A DNA stretch of 64,000 bases, taken from assembly GCF_905475395.1 (NCBI RefSeq), contig NC_058342.1:16030640-16094639 (forward strand), given 5' to 3'. Below are positions 35,145-45,978 of this stretch, piece by piece. Each line of letters begins with the position of its first letter. Position 1 is the first letter of the stretch. Under the pieces are notes generated by a model that saw nothing but the letters and a program-made list of their open reading frames with translations, was not told where the DNA came from and did not search any database. The position numbers were made by a program, and so were the translations under genes. The DNA comes from Chrysoperla carnea. Lineage: Eukaryota; Arthropoda; Insecta; Neuroptera; Chrysopidae.

Positions 35145-35900
35145 TGTAAACAGTTAGAGATAGAACAAAAGTTTAAATGTAAAAGTTATTCCTTTTAAAA
35201 AAATGAACAATTTTTAATTGAATCATTGTTTCGTAAACATGCATCACTGTTTAACCGTGAGGGCGCAACTTAGTAAATAACTTTGGTGTCCATTTTCTCC
35301 AAAACCATAAAAAAGTGTGTTGATTTTTTTCAGGTTAACTTCAACTGGTGGTTGATTTGTGAAACATTCTAGAAAAACCAAAAAAACTGCCAGCAAATAC
35401 TTGCGAAAATTTTGAAATTTTTGAAAGTATATTGGAGACTATGGTCCCCATAGGTAAAAAGGGACGTTCAGAAAAAAATATTTCAAACAAAAGTTGTTTA
35501 TTTTTATATATGAAATAACTTTTACATTCCGAGCTTTCTTCTATCTCTAACGATTTACATAATGTTTTTTTTTTTTTTTTTTTTTCATTGGATCGATTGA
35601 TGAGTCAAAAATTCTAGAAAATACTTTCAAAAACTTTCGAAAAGTTTGAAATTTTTGTAAGAATTTTTTTTGGCTTTCTAGAATGTCTCACAAAACCACC
35701 TGTTGAAGTTAACCTAAAAAAAATCAACACAGTTTGTTTTATAGTTTTGGGGAAAATGGACAGTAAAGTTGCGCTTTCACGGGTACACAGTGATGTTAAC
35801 GTGTTTATTTGAATGATTCGAATAAAAGTTGTTCATCAAATAAAAGTTTATTTGATGATAATTTTTTTTTATAAAGAAACTTTTACATTTTATATGATTA
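35145..35900. repeat. Foldback F in PEBP 1 intron
   Basis: The left arm (GTTAGAGATAGAACAAAAGT ... AGGTTAACTTCAACTGGTGG ... TTCTAGAAAAACC) is mirrored by the right arm (TTTCTAGAATGTCTCACAAA, AGTTAACCT, then ATCACTGT-type and AACTTTTACATTT blocks). The outer arms are related to family A. Confidence 0.7.
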
Positions 35901-36229
35901 AAAACAAAAGAATGTCATATGTCAAAATCCATTTTAAATTTAACCCTTAAATATAGTGGCAACTTCAAAGAATGATACATTTTAATATTTTGCTTAAAGT
36001 GTAAATAAATGCTGATATTTTGAGTTTTTTACTATTTGTAAATAATTTTCCTCGATATCAAAAGTTTAATAATTAAATATAATAAGTTTAAATTGTGAAG
36101 CACATATTACTCGAATATATCTGTAGCTACTAGAAGGGTTAAATTAAAGTGTTGTTGTCCCCCATATTAGGTTGTAGCAGATGGAATGAAATCGGAAAAA
36201 ATAGATACTTTAAGATTATATAATAACTT

Positions 36230-36420
36230 CCCTGGTGGAAAAAATATTTGAAAAAGAATAAGTCTTAGGAAACTCTGAAAAAGTCTTAGAAACTTTAAAA
36301 AAGTATTAAGAACTCTGAATAACTCTGAATTAGACTAGTCCGAAAACGTTGAGAAATTCAAAGTTCCTAAGACTTTTTCAGAATTTCTTATTCTTTCTTC
36401 AAATATTTTTTCCATCAGGG
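36230..36420. mobile_element. 191-bp MITE with CCCTG ends
   Basis: CCCTGGTGGAAAAAATATTT at the left pairs with AAATATTTTTTCCATCAGGG at the right, continuing through AAGAATAAGTCTTAGGAA. The short interior is AT-rich. Confidence 0.85.
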
Positions 36421-36672
36421 TTTCCCTTACATTAGAATTAGAATTTTGTGGAAGCGGTAAACCTTGAAAATAATTTGTATAATCTTATTCGATTAAAATC
36501 TAACGGCGGGCAAAAAATTTCCAAAAGTATTGATTGAGGCGGGGGTGTAAAGCAGAAGTATTCACAAAAAGATCTAAAAGATAAAATCATTATTTTTATT
36601 TTTCTGGGCACATGGCTATAGTAAGGCTTAGATAACACTAAAAATTGTCTTGACTTCTTATTTTTAATATAA

Positions 36673-37213
36673 ACAAGTGAAAACAAACAATTGACTGAGT
36701 TAATTGTTGAAATACCATGCAAAGTCAGTGTTGATTTCTTGATCACATTACACATACATACATGTGACACATACATAACTGATATTCAAGTATAGTGCAT
36801 ACTATAAAATTTCCGCCTAATTGGCCCCCACACGGGTAAACAGTGATGTTTACGAAAAAATATTTCAAAAAAAAGTTGTTTCTTTTTTTATAAGGAAAAT
36901 TTTTTACACTTAAACTTTTGTTCTATCTCTAACAGTTTACAAGATGGGTTTTACAGACCCAAGACCCAATTGACCTATGATGCTCATTTCCGAACTCGAC
37001 CTCATTTTTTACGTCCTGAGAACGCTGTAAAAATTTCAGCTCGATATCTTTTTTCGTTTTTGAGTTATCTTGTCCACAGACGGACGGACGGACGGGCAAC
37101 CGGAAATGGACTAATTAGGTGATTCTATGAACACCTATACCAAAATTTTTTTCGTAGCATCAATATTTTTAAGCGTTACAAACTTGGGACGAAATTTCAT
37201 ATACATCGTATAA
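36673..37213 (+). repeat. Family-A repeat in PEBP 1 intron, full copy
   Basis: Starts ACAAGTGAAAACAAACAATT and ends ATACATCGTATA, 235 bases before the second exon. Confidence 0.8.
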
Positions 37214-37448
37214 AAATGACTGTTTATTAGTTAACAAAGTAATATGTTTAAAACAATTAATAGCCCCCTCGCACAATTTTTTTTTCCAATGGCCCCTTTT
37301 GGTCCAAGGTTTACGAAAAGTACAAACATGATTAGTCACATTCACATTTTCAGTGATTGGTCAGTCATTTTCATTTCTACGCATTTTTTGCAGGAGTTTG
37401 CCGCTTTTCTTATTTACAAAGATTATTTAAAAATTATTATATTATATT

Positions 37449-37955
37449 TAGATAATATATCCCGATGATGCTGCGATAGAACTAGGAAATTTTCTAGCCC
37501 CCACGCAAACATTAAAAGTACCACTAGTGAAATTTAATGGTGAGCCAAACAAGTACTATTTATTAGTGATGACTGATCCAGATTGTCCAAGCCGTGCTCA
37601 ACCAACATTGCGTGAAATGGTTCATTGGTTAGTTGGAAATATTCCTGCAGATAATGTATTTAGTGGTGAAACTCTTGTAGAATATCTTCCAGCAGCCCCA
37701 CCGGAAAATTCTGGTATTCGTCGATATATATTTTTAATTTACGAACAACCAGGTCAGATTGAATTCGATGAGCCTCGTATAACAAACAATTCACTATCAG
37801 GACGTCTAAATTTTTCAATACGTAATTTTGCTAATAAATATGGTTTTGGTGAACCAATTTTTGGTAATTTTTTCAATTGTCAATATGATCCTGCTTCTCC
37901 AACAATTCATTCTATGTTCGGGATATCTAATGTACCGAAGGCCGACCATGCGTGA
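37449..37955 (+). CDS. PEBP gene 1, exon 2 (phosphatidylethanolamine-binding domain)
   Basis: Acceptor ATATTTAG precedes 37449. The exon gives 168 residues and completes a 210-residue secreted PEBP (OV-16/RKIP family), which usually binds phospholipid head groups or modulates signalling. Conserved features: LGN.LAPTQT, DPDCPSR at residues 84-90, HWLVGNIP at 100-107, YEQPGQIEF near 139. The usual GxHRY motif is GIRRY here (130-134), so the pocket histidine is arginine; alanine in DPDAPSR is cysteine and glycine in NIPG is alanine. A polyadenylation signal AATAAA lies at 37968-37973. The intron (33900-37448, 3549 bp) is filled with repeats. Roughly 80% identical to gene 2 downstream. Confidence 0.9.
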
Positions 37956-38145
37956 TACTGGTTATTAAATAAAAATTGTAATATTATAAAATCTGGCAAG
38001 TTAATGATTGTAATTATCTTTCTTCAAATATAGAGTGATTCATAAAATACATTTCTCAATTTTTTTTTTAATTTTAGAGAAAATTTGCAAAGAACAAGAA
38101 TTATTATACAATACGTAAAAAGTCCTATTATATATGCATTTATAC

Positions 38146-38873
38146 AGTGTGTCCTCGGATAGAGGTAACTATACTTGTAAATTTTCTTATTTTTCATTTT
38201 AAGAAAAAAAATCATTCTTTTTAAAAAATTTTGCTTGTGTACAGTGGTAGCCAAAAATTTGGTAACACTATTATTTTTTGGTAAACCACTCATTTTTTAT
38301 AAAAGTTGACAAAATGTTACTAAGAAAAGTTGCTCGAAATTATTAATTACGACTCAAGATTCAAATTCATGACCGAATTTCAAGAAGATCTTTCCAACGT
38401 TGTCAATTCCATTCTTATTGGATGTTTATCCGAGAAAATAAATTTTCATTTTAATTTTCTAACTTAGTCCACAAAAACAATACACTCTCGAATAGTACAT
38501 GTTAATTGATTTATTATTATTTTCTTTGTTACGTTTTTTTGTAATTATAACTTTTGCTCAAATAAAAAATGATGCTATAATTAAAGTATACGGATCTTCT
38601 TGATATTTTGTATTTTGTATTTGAGTCATAATTGTTAATTGCGAGCAACTTTTCTGAATAACATTTTGTCAACTTATAAAAAGGAAGGGTAGTTTACCAA
38701 AATGAAAAATAGTGATTTCAATTTTTTGGCTACCCTGTACATTATTTAGAAGTTTTATATATTCCTACATACTTTTCAGAATAAGCAAAATTTTTTATAA
38801 AGAATGACTTTTTTTCTTAAAATGCAAAATAAGATATTTACAAGTATAGTTACCTCTATCCGGGGACACACTG
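38146..38873. mobile_element. TA-flanked MITE, interrupted
   Basis: CAGTGTGTCCTCGGATAGAG at the left pairs with CTCTATCCGGGGACACACTG at the right, flanked by TA on both sides, as for Tc1/mariner. Without the nested insertion it is about 230 bp and folds along its whole length. It starts 190 bases after the PEBP 1 stop. Confidence 0.8.
38242..38737. mobile_element. Nested Tc1/mariner-type MITE
   Basis: CAGTGGTAGCCAAAAATTTG at the left and CAATTTTTTGGCTACCCTG at the right, flanked by TA. Inner arms pair AAAGTTGCTCGAAATTATTA with the GCGAGCAACTTTTC region. No transposase. Confidence 0.8.
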
Positions 38874-38885
38874 TATATATACATA

Positions 38886-39695
38886 CAGTGTGTTCATTAA
38901 AAAAGTAACCACCCTTAATATCTCTTGACCTGATATGATTATTGTTTTGACTGAAAACACGTCGATTTAGATATCGAAAGAGAAGTTTAAAAAGGATTTT
39001 TAGGTTTCATCCCTTCACCCCCACCCAGCCCAACAGTGGAATTTCAAATAGCATCCCCTACTTTGTTATACCTCATTTGAAATAACATAAAATTCTCTAT
39101 TCAACATAAGATAGACTGCACAGAAGATGGTAGTTATCGACCCTTAATTACTGTTGACCTGATGTGATTACTGTTTTGAGTGAAAACACGTCGATTTAGA
39201 TATCGATGGGGAAGTTCAAAATTGGTATCTAGAAAATTCTAGGTTTCATCCTTTCACCCCCACCCACTCAAACAGTGAAATTTCAAATTACACCTCCTAC
39301 CTTGGGATACCTCATTTGAAAAAGCATGCAATTGTCTCTCCAACCATGATAAAAAACCGAAATCGATGAATTAGTTCTTCAGATAGACTGCCCAGAAGAT
39401 GGAATTCATCCCTTGTGTAGTTTATCTTAAGAACCAACTGATTGATTTCATTTTTTTTTATCATGGTTGAAGAGAGAATTGTATGTTCTTTCCAATGAGG
39501 TATCACAAGGAAGTGAGTGCCATTTGAAATTTCAAAATCGGCGTGGGTTAGAGTGAAGAGATGAAACCTAGAATTTTCTAGGGACCAATTTGGAACTTCA
39601 CCGTCGATAGCTAAATCGACGTGTTTTCACACAAGTCAATAATTACATCAGGTCAAGAGTTATTAAGGATGAATACTTTTTAAATAAACGCACTG
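38886..39695. mobile_element. Large TA-flanked MITE with internal duplication
   Basis: CAGTGTGTTCATTAAAAAAG pairs with TTTTTAAATAAACGCACTG, both flanked by TA. The left arm holds two tandem copies of a ~240-bp block (ACACGTCGATTTAGATATCG at 38958 and 39187); the right arm holds one inverted copy. Non-coding. Confidence 0.8.
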
Positions 39696-40044
39696 TATAT
39701 GCATAAGAGTTATTATGGGTGTAAAGTGTGTATAACGAAGATAATACTATTTTATTTTTGTCACTTTTAGTGGAGGGGGGTGGAATTTTATCGATAATAT
39801 TCATTCATTGTACAATATTTGCTGTCACTCTTTCTTTGTTTTACACATTGATGTGCACAAGAACTTTTCTTATTCAAATACAAGGTGGGTAGGTGGTATT
39901 TTAATCTATCCATTTGAATATCTCACCATAGGCGCCACCTATTAAAAAAAGACCTTAAGAAAAACTGTAGCGTTTGATAGGGGCATCATGTTCTAACATC
40001 AGATTGGACCAAGTTCTTCGGGTTGCTTTAATAAACTTCGATTG

Positions 40045-40195
40045 GCGGACGTGCAGTCCGCCAATAAATTAGCAAAGAATAACATTCATAATAAGAGTAA
40101 TCACTAGCTAATTCTTACTGATGTGCAGTCCGCCACCAAATTAGCAAAGAGTAACGTTCATAATAAGAGTTATCACTAGCTAATTCTTACTTATG
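40045..40195 (+). repeat. Tandem pair of 73-bp units
   Basis: GTGCAGTCCGCCA(A/C)(T/C)AAATTAGC and AATCACTAGCTAATTCTTAC occur twice in tandem. The GCGGACTGCAC and TAGCTAATTC motifs link it to the hairpin at 9590-9800. Confidence 0.65.
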
Positions 40196-40627
40196 ATAAT
40201 CCTAGAGTTCTCATTTATTATCTTCGATAATATTTATATTGCTTTAATAGCCAATATAGATTCTAAACGGTAAGAGATATAATAACACTTTAAATTAGAA
40301 AGTTGATCCTCATAAAAAAAACTAACATTTTTCATCTAAATCATTTTTTCTAAAATCGTCAGCTTTCGAAGAAAATGCGACTTAAAAACATTTCATTATT
40401 GCATTTAATCTAAAAAAAATATTCTTAAAGTTTATCTATAAATGTAGGTCAAAGAACTCAAGCGAATGTCTTCTAGTGGCCTTGACAAGTTTTGGCAAAA
40501 GTACATGACATTTTTAATAGCTTTTCCATATTAACACATTATATCACATAGCATATGACAAACTGACTCGAACTCAGCTATATCCGTCACTTTATTAGCT
40601 ATATACTAAATATATAGTTATTTATAT

Positions 40628-41048
40628 TTTAATATAAATAACTTACTTTTAACAATAAAACCGTTGAAAAAACACTAAACTTGATTGAAATTAAAAGATT
40701 TAAATTTCGGAAGAAGGCCCAGAAAGTTCGAGTCCGGTTCTGGTTTGATATTTCTACTGGTCGTCGAGAGATAGCGCTAACAGCTCTCGGCGGTCAGTTT
40801 AAAGTTGATCATGATTATAGTTGTCGGTTTAAACAAACTTTCTAGATCATCTCCAGAATTTTCTTAGACCGTTACACACATTTTATAGCTTTCTAGATCA
40901 TTCCAGAAATTTGTTCTGAAAATTTCCGAAAGTTCACATGAGTAAACAAAAGACAGATATATATTTTGTCATATTTTTGCCACTCACAACCACCCACTTC
41001 CACTCATCGCATCAAACTCCCTTACTTTCACTAGGAGACCAAGGGGTA
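40628..41048 (-). mobile_element. Heat-shock-promoter Helitron, 5' part (copy 3)
   Basis: The reverse complement aligns with 4413-4850 of copy 1, from TACCCCTTGGTCTCC onward, including GAACTTTCGGAAATTTTCAG and the TCTAGAAAG units. The two core promoters and the 3' hairpin are absent. Divergence from copy 1 looks like 10-20%. Confidence 0.75.
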
Positions 41049-41314
41049 GTCTACCATCCCTTTTTAGACCCATTGACCTAGTCACTCTTTATGCTCCCTT
41101 TACCTGAGGACATTATAAGAAGGTATAACGTTTTAACGAACCAAATTCCTAATGTTCCCGGGATACCTTAGAGGTGGTGGGAATAAATATATTTTCTACT
41201 CCATCAACATGGATTCTCGTATACTATGACGACTTCTCTGTAAGCAAATCATAAGAAAAAATTTGTTTCGCAAATTTTGCATGCTCAAATCTACCTAGTA
41301 ATTTGTCTATATTA

Positions 41315-41510
41315 AATAATAGTTATTAAAAATAACAACTTAAAATAAAAGTTATTGTTAATCATATATTTTTAAAACAAACTATCAATTTATTGGTTTA
41401 TTAAATATAATAATAAAATAAAATAATTGATATATTTAAGCAAACAATAAATTTAATTGAATTAGACGTAGTAATTAAATATTCTTTATTATAATGTTAA
41501 ATTACAGTAC
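41315..41510 (+). repeat. Dispersed repeat G
   Basis: Resembles 31425-31640, with shared TAGTTATTAAAAATAA and AAATTTAATTGAATTA blocks. Confidence 0.45.
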
Positions 41511-41541
41511 GGCAGCGTAGTAAGAGCGGTTTGCTCCGTAT

Positions 41542-41792
41542 CATGGAGGTTATAAAGAAGGAGAACGATCGCAATAGAAAATATTGTCCCCAAAATATGA
41601 ACAAAATAAGTGAGGCGCTGGGATCGCTAAGTTGTCTCATTAAATTCGGGCTGTTGTGCGCTAATATACTACTGACCGACGACAGCGCGGCTAGTGGCTG
41701 AAAAATGAACTATAAATTCTACAAATTTTCAGGGACAGGTGCGCTAATGCTTTAGTACATAGCGATCGTTCTCCTTCTTTGTAACCTTCATG
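41542..41792. mobile_element. MITE family B, complete 251-bp copy
   Basis: CATGGAGGTTATAAAG and CTTTGTAACCTTCATG are its ends. A perfect 8-bp duplication CTCCGTAT flanks it (41534-41541 and 41793-41800). It is in the opposite orientation to the copy at 13500-13943. Confidence 0.9.
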
Positions 41793-41949
41793 CTCCGTAT
41801 TGTGGTATGTCTTTTTTCAATTCACAAGAGTTTTTGTTACATTTTTATCATGTGATTCTGAATTTTGAGTGCGGAATGACCTATAGCGTAAAATCAATTG
41901 TTTATATCTGAAAGTTCTTATAAACAAATGCAATTTCCCCGTTTCTTTT

Positions 41950-42720
41950 GATGGCAAGTAAATATCTTAAAGTAAAAAATTAATGCATCTTTGAAATTTT
42001 CCACAGTTGTTTATTATATTGCAAACACTTTACAAAAAAAGGCGATCTCTGAGTACCTAATCCCTTTTCATAAACAAAACTGTTTACCCGTTACGGCGCA
42101 ACTTACGGCCCGAAAAAAATTTTGGTGTTCATTTTCTCCAAAACTATAAAAAGAGTGTGTTGATATTTTTAAGGTTAACTTCTATTAGTGGCTTTGTGAA
42201 ACATTTTCGAAAATTTCGAAATTTTTGCAAGTATTTTCTGTTTCATAAAGCCACTAGTTGAATTTAACCTGAAAAAAATCAACACAGTTTTTTTTATAGT
42301 TTTGGAGAAAATGAACACCCCATGTGTTTTCCTAAGTTTACCCTCACGGGTAAACAGTGATTTTAACGACAAAATGATTCAAATAAAAGTTGTTAATTTT
42401 TTTATAAGGAATAACTTTTACATTTTAACTTCTGTTCTATCTCTAACGATTAACAAGATGGATATTTTTTCATTTGATTGAAGGAGCAATAAAATTTCAC
42501 TTTAAAATTGACTTCGAGAAAGTCAAAAAAAAAAACGAAAATGTGCAAAAATATTTCATCTTGAACTTTTTTTATTTAATTCATAGTTTTTTTTGTAATT
42601 TGTAAAAAGCTGATTCAAATCCCCAACTACTCCTCCAAAAAAGGGGTAGTTTACAACATAATGAACAACTGTGGAAAATTTCAAAGATGCATTAATTTTT
42701 TTTTTTGTTACCATGATATT
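41950..42720. repeat. Nested foldbacks (F type inside another)
   Basis: Outer arms: AATGCATCTTTGAAATTTTC pairs with GAAAATTTCAAAGATGCATT. Inner F-type arms meet near 42212: AGGTTAACTTCTATTAGTGG pairs with the CACTAGTTGAATTTAACCT side. The inner element resembles 35145-35900. Confidence 0.75.
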
Positions 42721-42761
42721 CTATTTTCAATAATTGTTTATAAATAAACCTATATAAATAA

Positions 42762-43195
42762 TCTCTATATATTATAAATACCAAAGTAGGCATGTTTGTT
42801 TGTTTGCTACGCTTTTACGCTAACACTAGCGAATGGTTTTTAATGAAACTGTACAACAATATAGCTCATACTCCAGAATAACACATGAACTATAATTTAT
42901 AAAGATATATTTAAAAAAAATAAAAAAATTTAATTTAATTTGAAATTTGACATTACCATAAATTACAGATTTCTGTAAAAATAGTCAATATAAAATATTT
43001 CTAGGCCATCTTCTCTGATATACTCAATGAATAATTGCTATTATACATTTAAAAAAATAGAAAACCATACATATATTTTACCTGTGTAAAACAATTCTTA
43101 CCATTATTTCGAGTGTTATCGAAAAGGGATAAGAGAGAGCAATCTTTATCAATCTTTACTTTTAAACCCAGCGAAGCGGGTGGGTATCACTCTAG
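42762..43195 (+). mobile_element. Non-autonomous Helitron, full copy
   Basis: Starts TCTCTATATATTATAAAT and ends with the CCCAGCGAAGCGGGTGGG hairpin and CTAG at 43192-43195, between A and T. Highly similar to 5658-6139. Confidence 0.85.
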
Positions 43196-43451
43196 TAAAT
43201 AACTAATTAGCTCGGTCTATAGAGAGAGTCACTCGATTTCGTTGAAACGAAGCCACTTACGAAATATTAGCTTCATACTTATCATCCCAAAAAACAGTTT
43301 GGTCTCCTGGACTATTAGAGAAATCACTGTAACGCATAATAATAATTATTAACAATTAATTTGATTTCCTGATAATTTTTTTATAAAAATATCTGAGAAC
43401 AAAATTTTAATTATTATTTTAAGTCTGATTTCATAGTCTTGTACAACAATT

Positions 43452-43577
43452 ATGTGGTATCTATTTGTTTCCATTGTTGTGATTTTGGGTCAAGTTTTCG
43501 CAAATGTAGAAAAAGTATTTACAGAGAATGAAATTGTACCAGATTTAATTGATAAACCACCAAATCAATCTATTGAG
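43452..43577 (+). CDS. PEBP gene 2, exon 1 (signal peptide)
   Basis: 42 codons starting MWYLFVSIVVILGQVFA, a secretion signal, and ending ...SIE before a phase-0 GTAATT donor. Length, phase and sequence match exon 1 of gene 1. A Helitron 3' end lies only 29 bases after the donor. Confidence 0.85.
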
Positions 43578-43605
43578 GTAATTTTAATGTAATAACTATT
43601 AATAA

Positions 43606-44112
43606 CTAGCTTAATACCAACCAGTTTCGCTGGGCTTAAAAGTAAAAACCACCGCTTTATAGCCTCCTCCTCTCTTGATCTTAGTTATCCCCTTTCCATA
43701 ACACTTGAAGGGATTGTTTTACGCAGCTAAAAGATATGCATAGTTTTCAATTTTTTAAATAGTAAAGTAGTTATAATTCTTGAAAATATTAGAAAAGGTG
43801 GCTCTGAATTATTTGACATTTACCATTTTAAATTTTTACAGAAACATTTGATTTATGGTTTAAAATGATGATAGATCTGCCTCATCTATAATCATCATTT
43901 TGAACCATAAATTAAAGAAAAAATATAAAATAGTAAATGTCAAACAATTCAGAGCCACCTTTTCTAACATCCTCAAGAATTATAACTACTATTTAAAAAA
44001 TTGAAAACTATGCATATCTTTTAGCTGCGTAAAACAATCCCTTCAAGTGTTATGGAAAGGGGATAACTAAGATCAAGAGAGGAGGAGGCTATAAAGCGGT
44101 GGTTTTTTTTTC
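43606..44112. mobile_element. Palindromic Helitron derivative
   Basis: On the minus strand a Helitron 3' end (CTAG at 43606-43609 with the CCCAGCGAAACTGG hairpin region) begins. After ~255 bases the sequence turns around near 43868 and repeats in reverse (TAAAACAATCCCTTCAAGTG, GGCTATAAAGCGGTGG), giving an almost perfect long hairpin. Confidence 0.75.
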
Positions 44113-44189
44113 TAATAGTCCAATTTCTCTAATAGTCCAGGAGACCAAACTGTTTTTTGGGATGATAAGTATCTTCTTATATTTTTTTT

Positions 44190-44720
44190 ATCCCACGTAT
44201 ATGAAATATACCAAGGTATGATAAGTTTAGGCCCAAGTTTGTAACGGTTAAAAATATTAATGCTATGAACAAAATTTTGGTATAGGTGTTCATAAACTCA
44301 CCTTATTAGTCCTATTACGGTTGTCCGTCTGTCGACTGTCGCCTGTCGTCTGTCATCGCGATTACTTAAAAACAAAAAAAGATATCAAGCTGAAATTTTA
44401 TAGCGTGCTGAGGACGTAAAAAGTGAGTTCAGGTTCGTAAATGAGCAACATAGGTCAATTGTAAACATCTTGCAAACCGTTAGAGATAGAACAAAAAATT
44501 TTCCTTATAAAGAAATAAACAACTTTTGTTTGAAACATTTTTTCGTAAACATGACTGTTTACCCGTGAGAGCGCATATTATGCACAAATTGTAGTATTAT
44601 ATGGGTATAGCAGTTATATGTGTGTGACATGTATGTATGTGTAATGTTATAAAGTAATCAACACTGTTTATACATGGTATTTCAACAATTAACTCAGTCA
44701 ATTGTTTGTTTTCACTTGTT
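44190..44720 (-). repeat. Family-A repeat in PEBP 2 intron, full copy
   Basis: Runs from ACGTATATGAAATATACC to CAATTGTTTGTTTTCACTTG. The frame at 44597-44989 spans its end and is not a gene. Confidence 0.75.
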
Positions 44721-44723
44721 TCT

Positions 44724-44850
44724 TTATAAATTATAGCATGTGTTATTCTGATTCTATATTTGTACAGTTTCATTAAAAACCATTCGCTAGTTTTTGCGTG
44801 AAAGCGTAACAAACAAACATCCTTACTTTCACATTTATAATATATAGGGA
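44724..44850 (-). mobile_element. Helitron 5' fragment
   Basis: On the minus strand: CCTATATATTATAAATGTGA, then GTTTGTTTGTTACGC and AAACTAGCGAATGG. Only about 125 bases of the 5' end remain. Confidence 0.7.
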
Positions 44851-44875
44851 TTCTTAGATCTTCTCTCGTTTTATG

Positions 44876-45188
44876 AAATATACCTATATATGAAATATAT
44901 ATATATAAAGGTATACTTAGTTTAGTTGTAAGTTTGTAACGCTTAGAGATATTGATGCTACCAAAAAAAATAATGGTATAGGTGTTCATAAAATCACCTA
45001 TTTAGTACATGTCCGTTTGTCCGTCCGTGATCACGATAACTCAAAAACGAAAAGAAATTCCGAGCTGAAATTTTTATAGGGTGTTCAGGGACGTAAAAAA
45101 GTGACTTTGAGTTTGTTAAGCTCACTTGGCATTAGAGTGAAAACAAACAATTGAAAGAGTTAATTGTTGGAATACCTTGTATAGAAAG
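44876..45188. repeat. Family-A fragments
   Basis: A minus distal half (44876-45125) is followed by a plus 5' fragment (45134-45188, GTGAAAACAAACAATTGA). Confidence 0.65.
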
Positions 45189-45189
45189 T

Positions 45190-45805
45190 TGGTTTTCCAA
45201 AATTTCTAAAAGGATTCCGGGAACAATACATTAATTTTTGGCTTCGGTTAAAATTTTTTGAAAACTATAGAATAAGGTAGTTTTTATCATGCTGATCAAA
45301 AGTTTTTTGGACTCAACCCTCAAAAATCGTTCCTTTCTGAGCTACAGCTCTTCAAATGTTATGCCTTCATGAGATATTTATTTTTGGTTTCGGTTAAAAT
45401 TTTTTGAAAACTATGACTTAAGATAGTTTTGATCATGCTGATCAAAAGATCTTGTGGAATCAACCCTCAAAAACCCTTCCCTTCCGAGCCCTTCATGTAA
45501 GCATCACTTTCGAAGGGCCGTAGCCAAGGGTTTTTGAGGGTTGAGTCCATAAGAACTTTTGATCAACATGATCAAAACAACCTTAATTCATAGTTTTCAA
45601 AAAAATTTAAGTGAAACCAAAAATCAATATCTCATGTAGGCATAACCTTTGAAGGGCTGTCGCTCAGATGGGAAGGGTTTTTGAGGGTTGAGTTCATAAG
45701 AACTTTTGATCAGTATGACCAAAACTACCTCAATCCATAATTTTCAAAAAATTTAACTGAAACCACAAATCAATGTATAGTTTCCGGAGTCCTTTTCGAA
45801 AGTAT
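45190..45805. repeat. Foldback whose arms are themselves tandem repeats
   Basis: A ~150-bp unit (TTCGGTTAAAATTTTTTGAA, ATGCTGATCAAAAG, CAACCCTCAAAAA) occurs twice on the plus strand to about 45490, then twice on the minus strand. The terminal TTCTAAAAGGATTCCGG pairs with CCGGAGTCCTTTTCGAA. Confidence 0.8.
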
Positions 45806-45978
45806 TATCTAGAATTTTTTTCCTTTTTCGAGAACGCTTCACAAGAACACTAGTTGAAGCTACCTGCTATCTATTTACAACTGCCTATCTTTTATAGCTT
45901 TAGAGAAAATGATAAACACTAAATGTTTCAAACAAAAGTTTTTTATTTTTTTAAAAGGAACATTTTTTACATTTTACA

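Larger units (their letters stand above)
43273..44172. repeat. Inverted-repeat-bounded block containing PEBP 2 exon 1
   Basis: ACTTATCATCCCAAAAAACA (through CTGGACTATTAGAGAAAT) at 43279-43326 is mirrored at 44128-44170. Between them lie PEBP 2 exon 1 and a Helitron-derived palindrome. The arms are nearly identical over ~48 bases. Confidence 0.8.
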
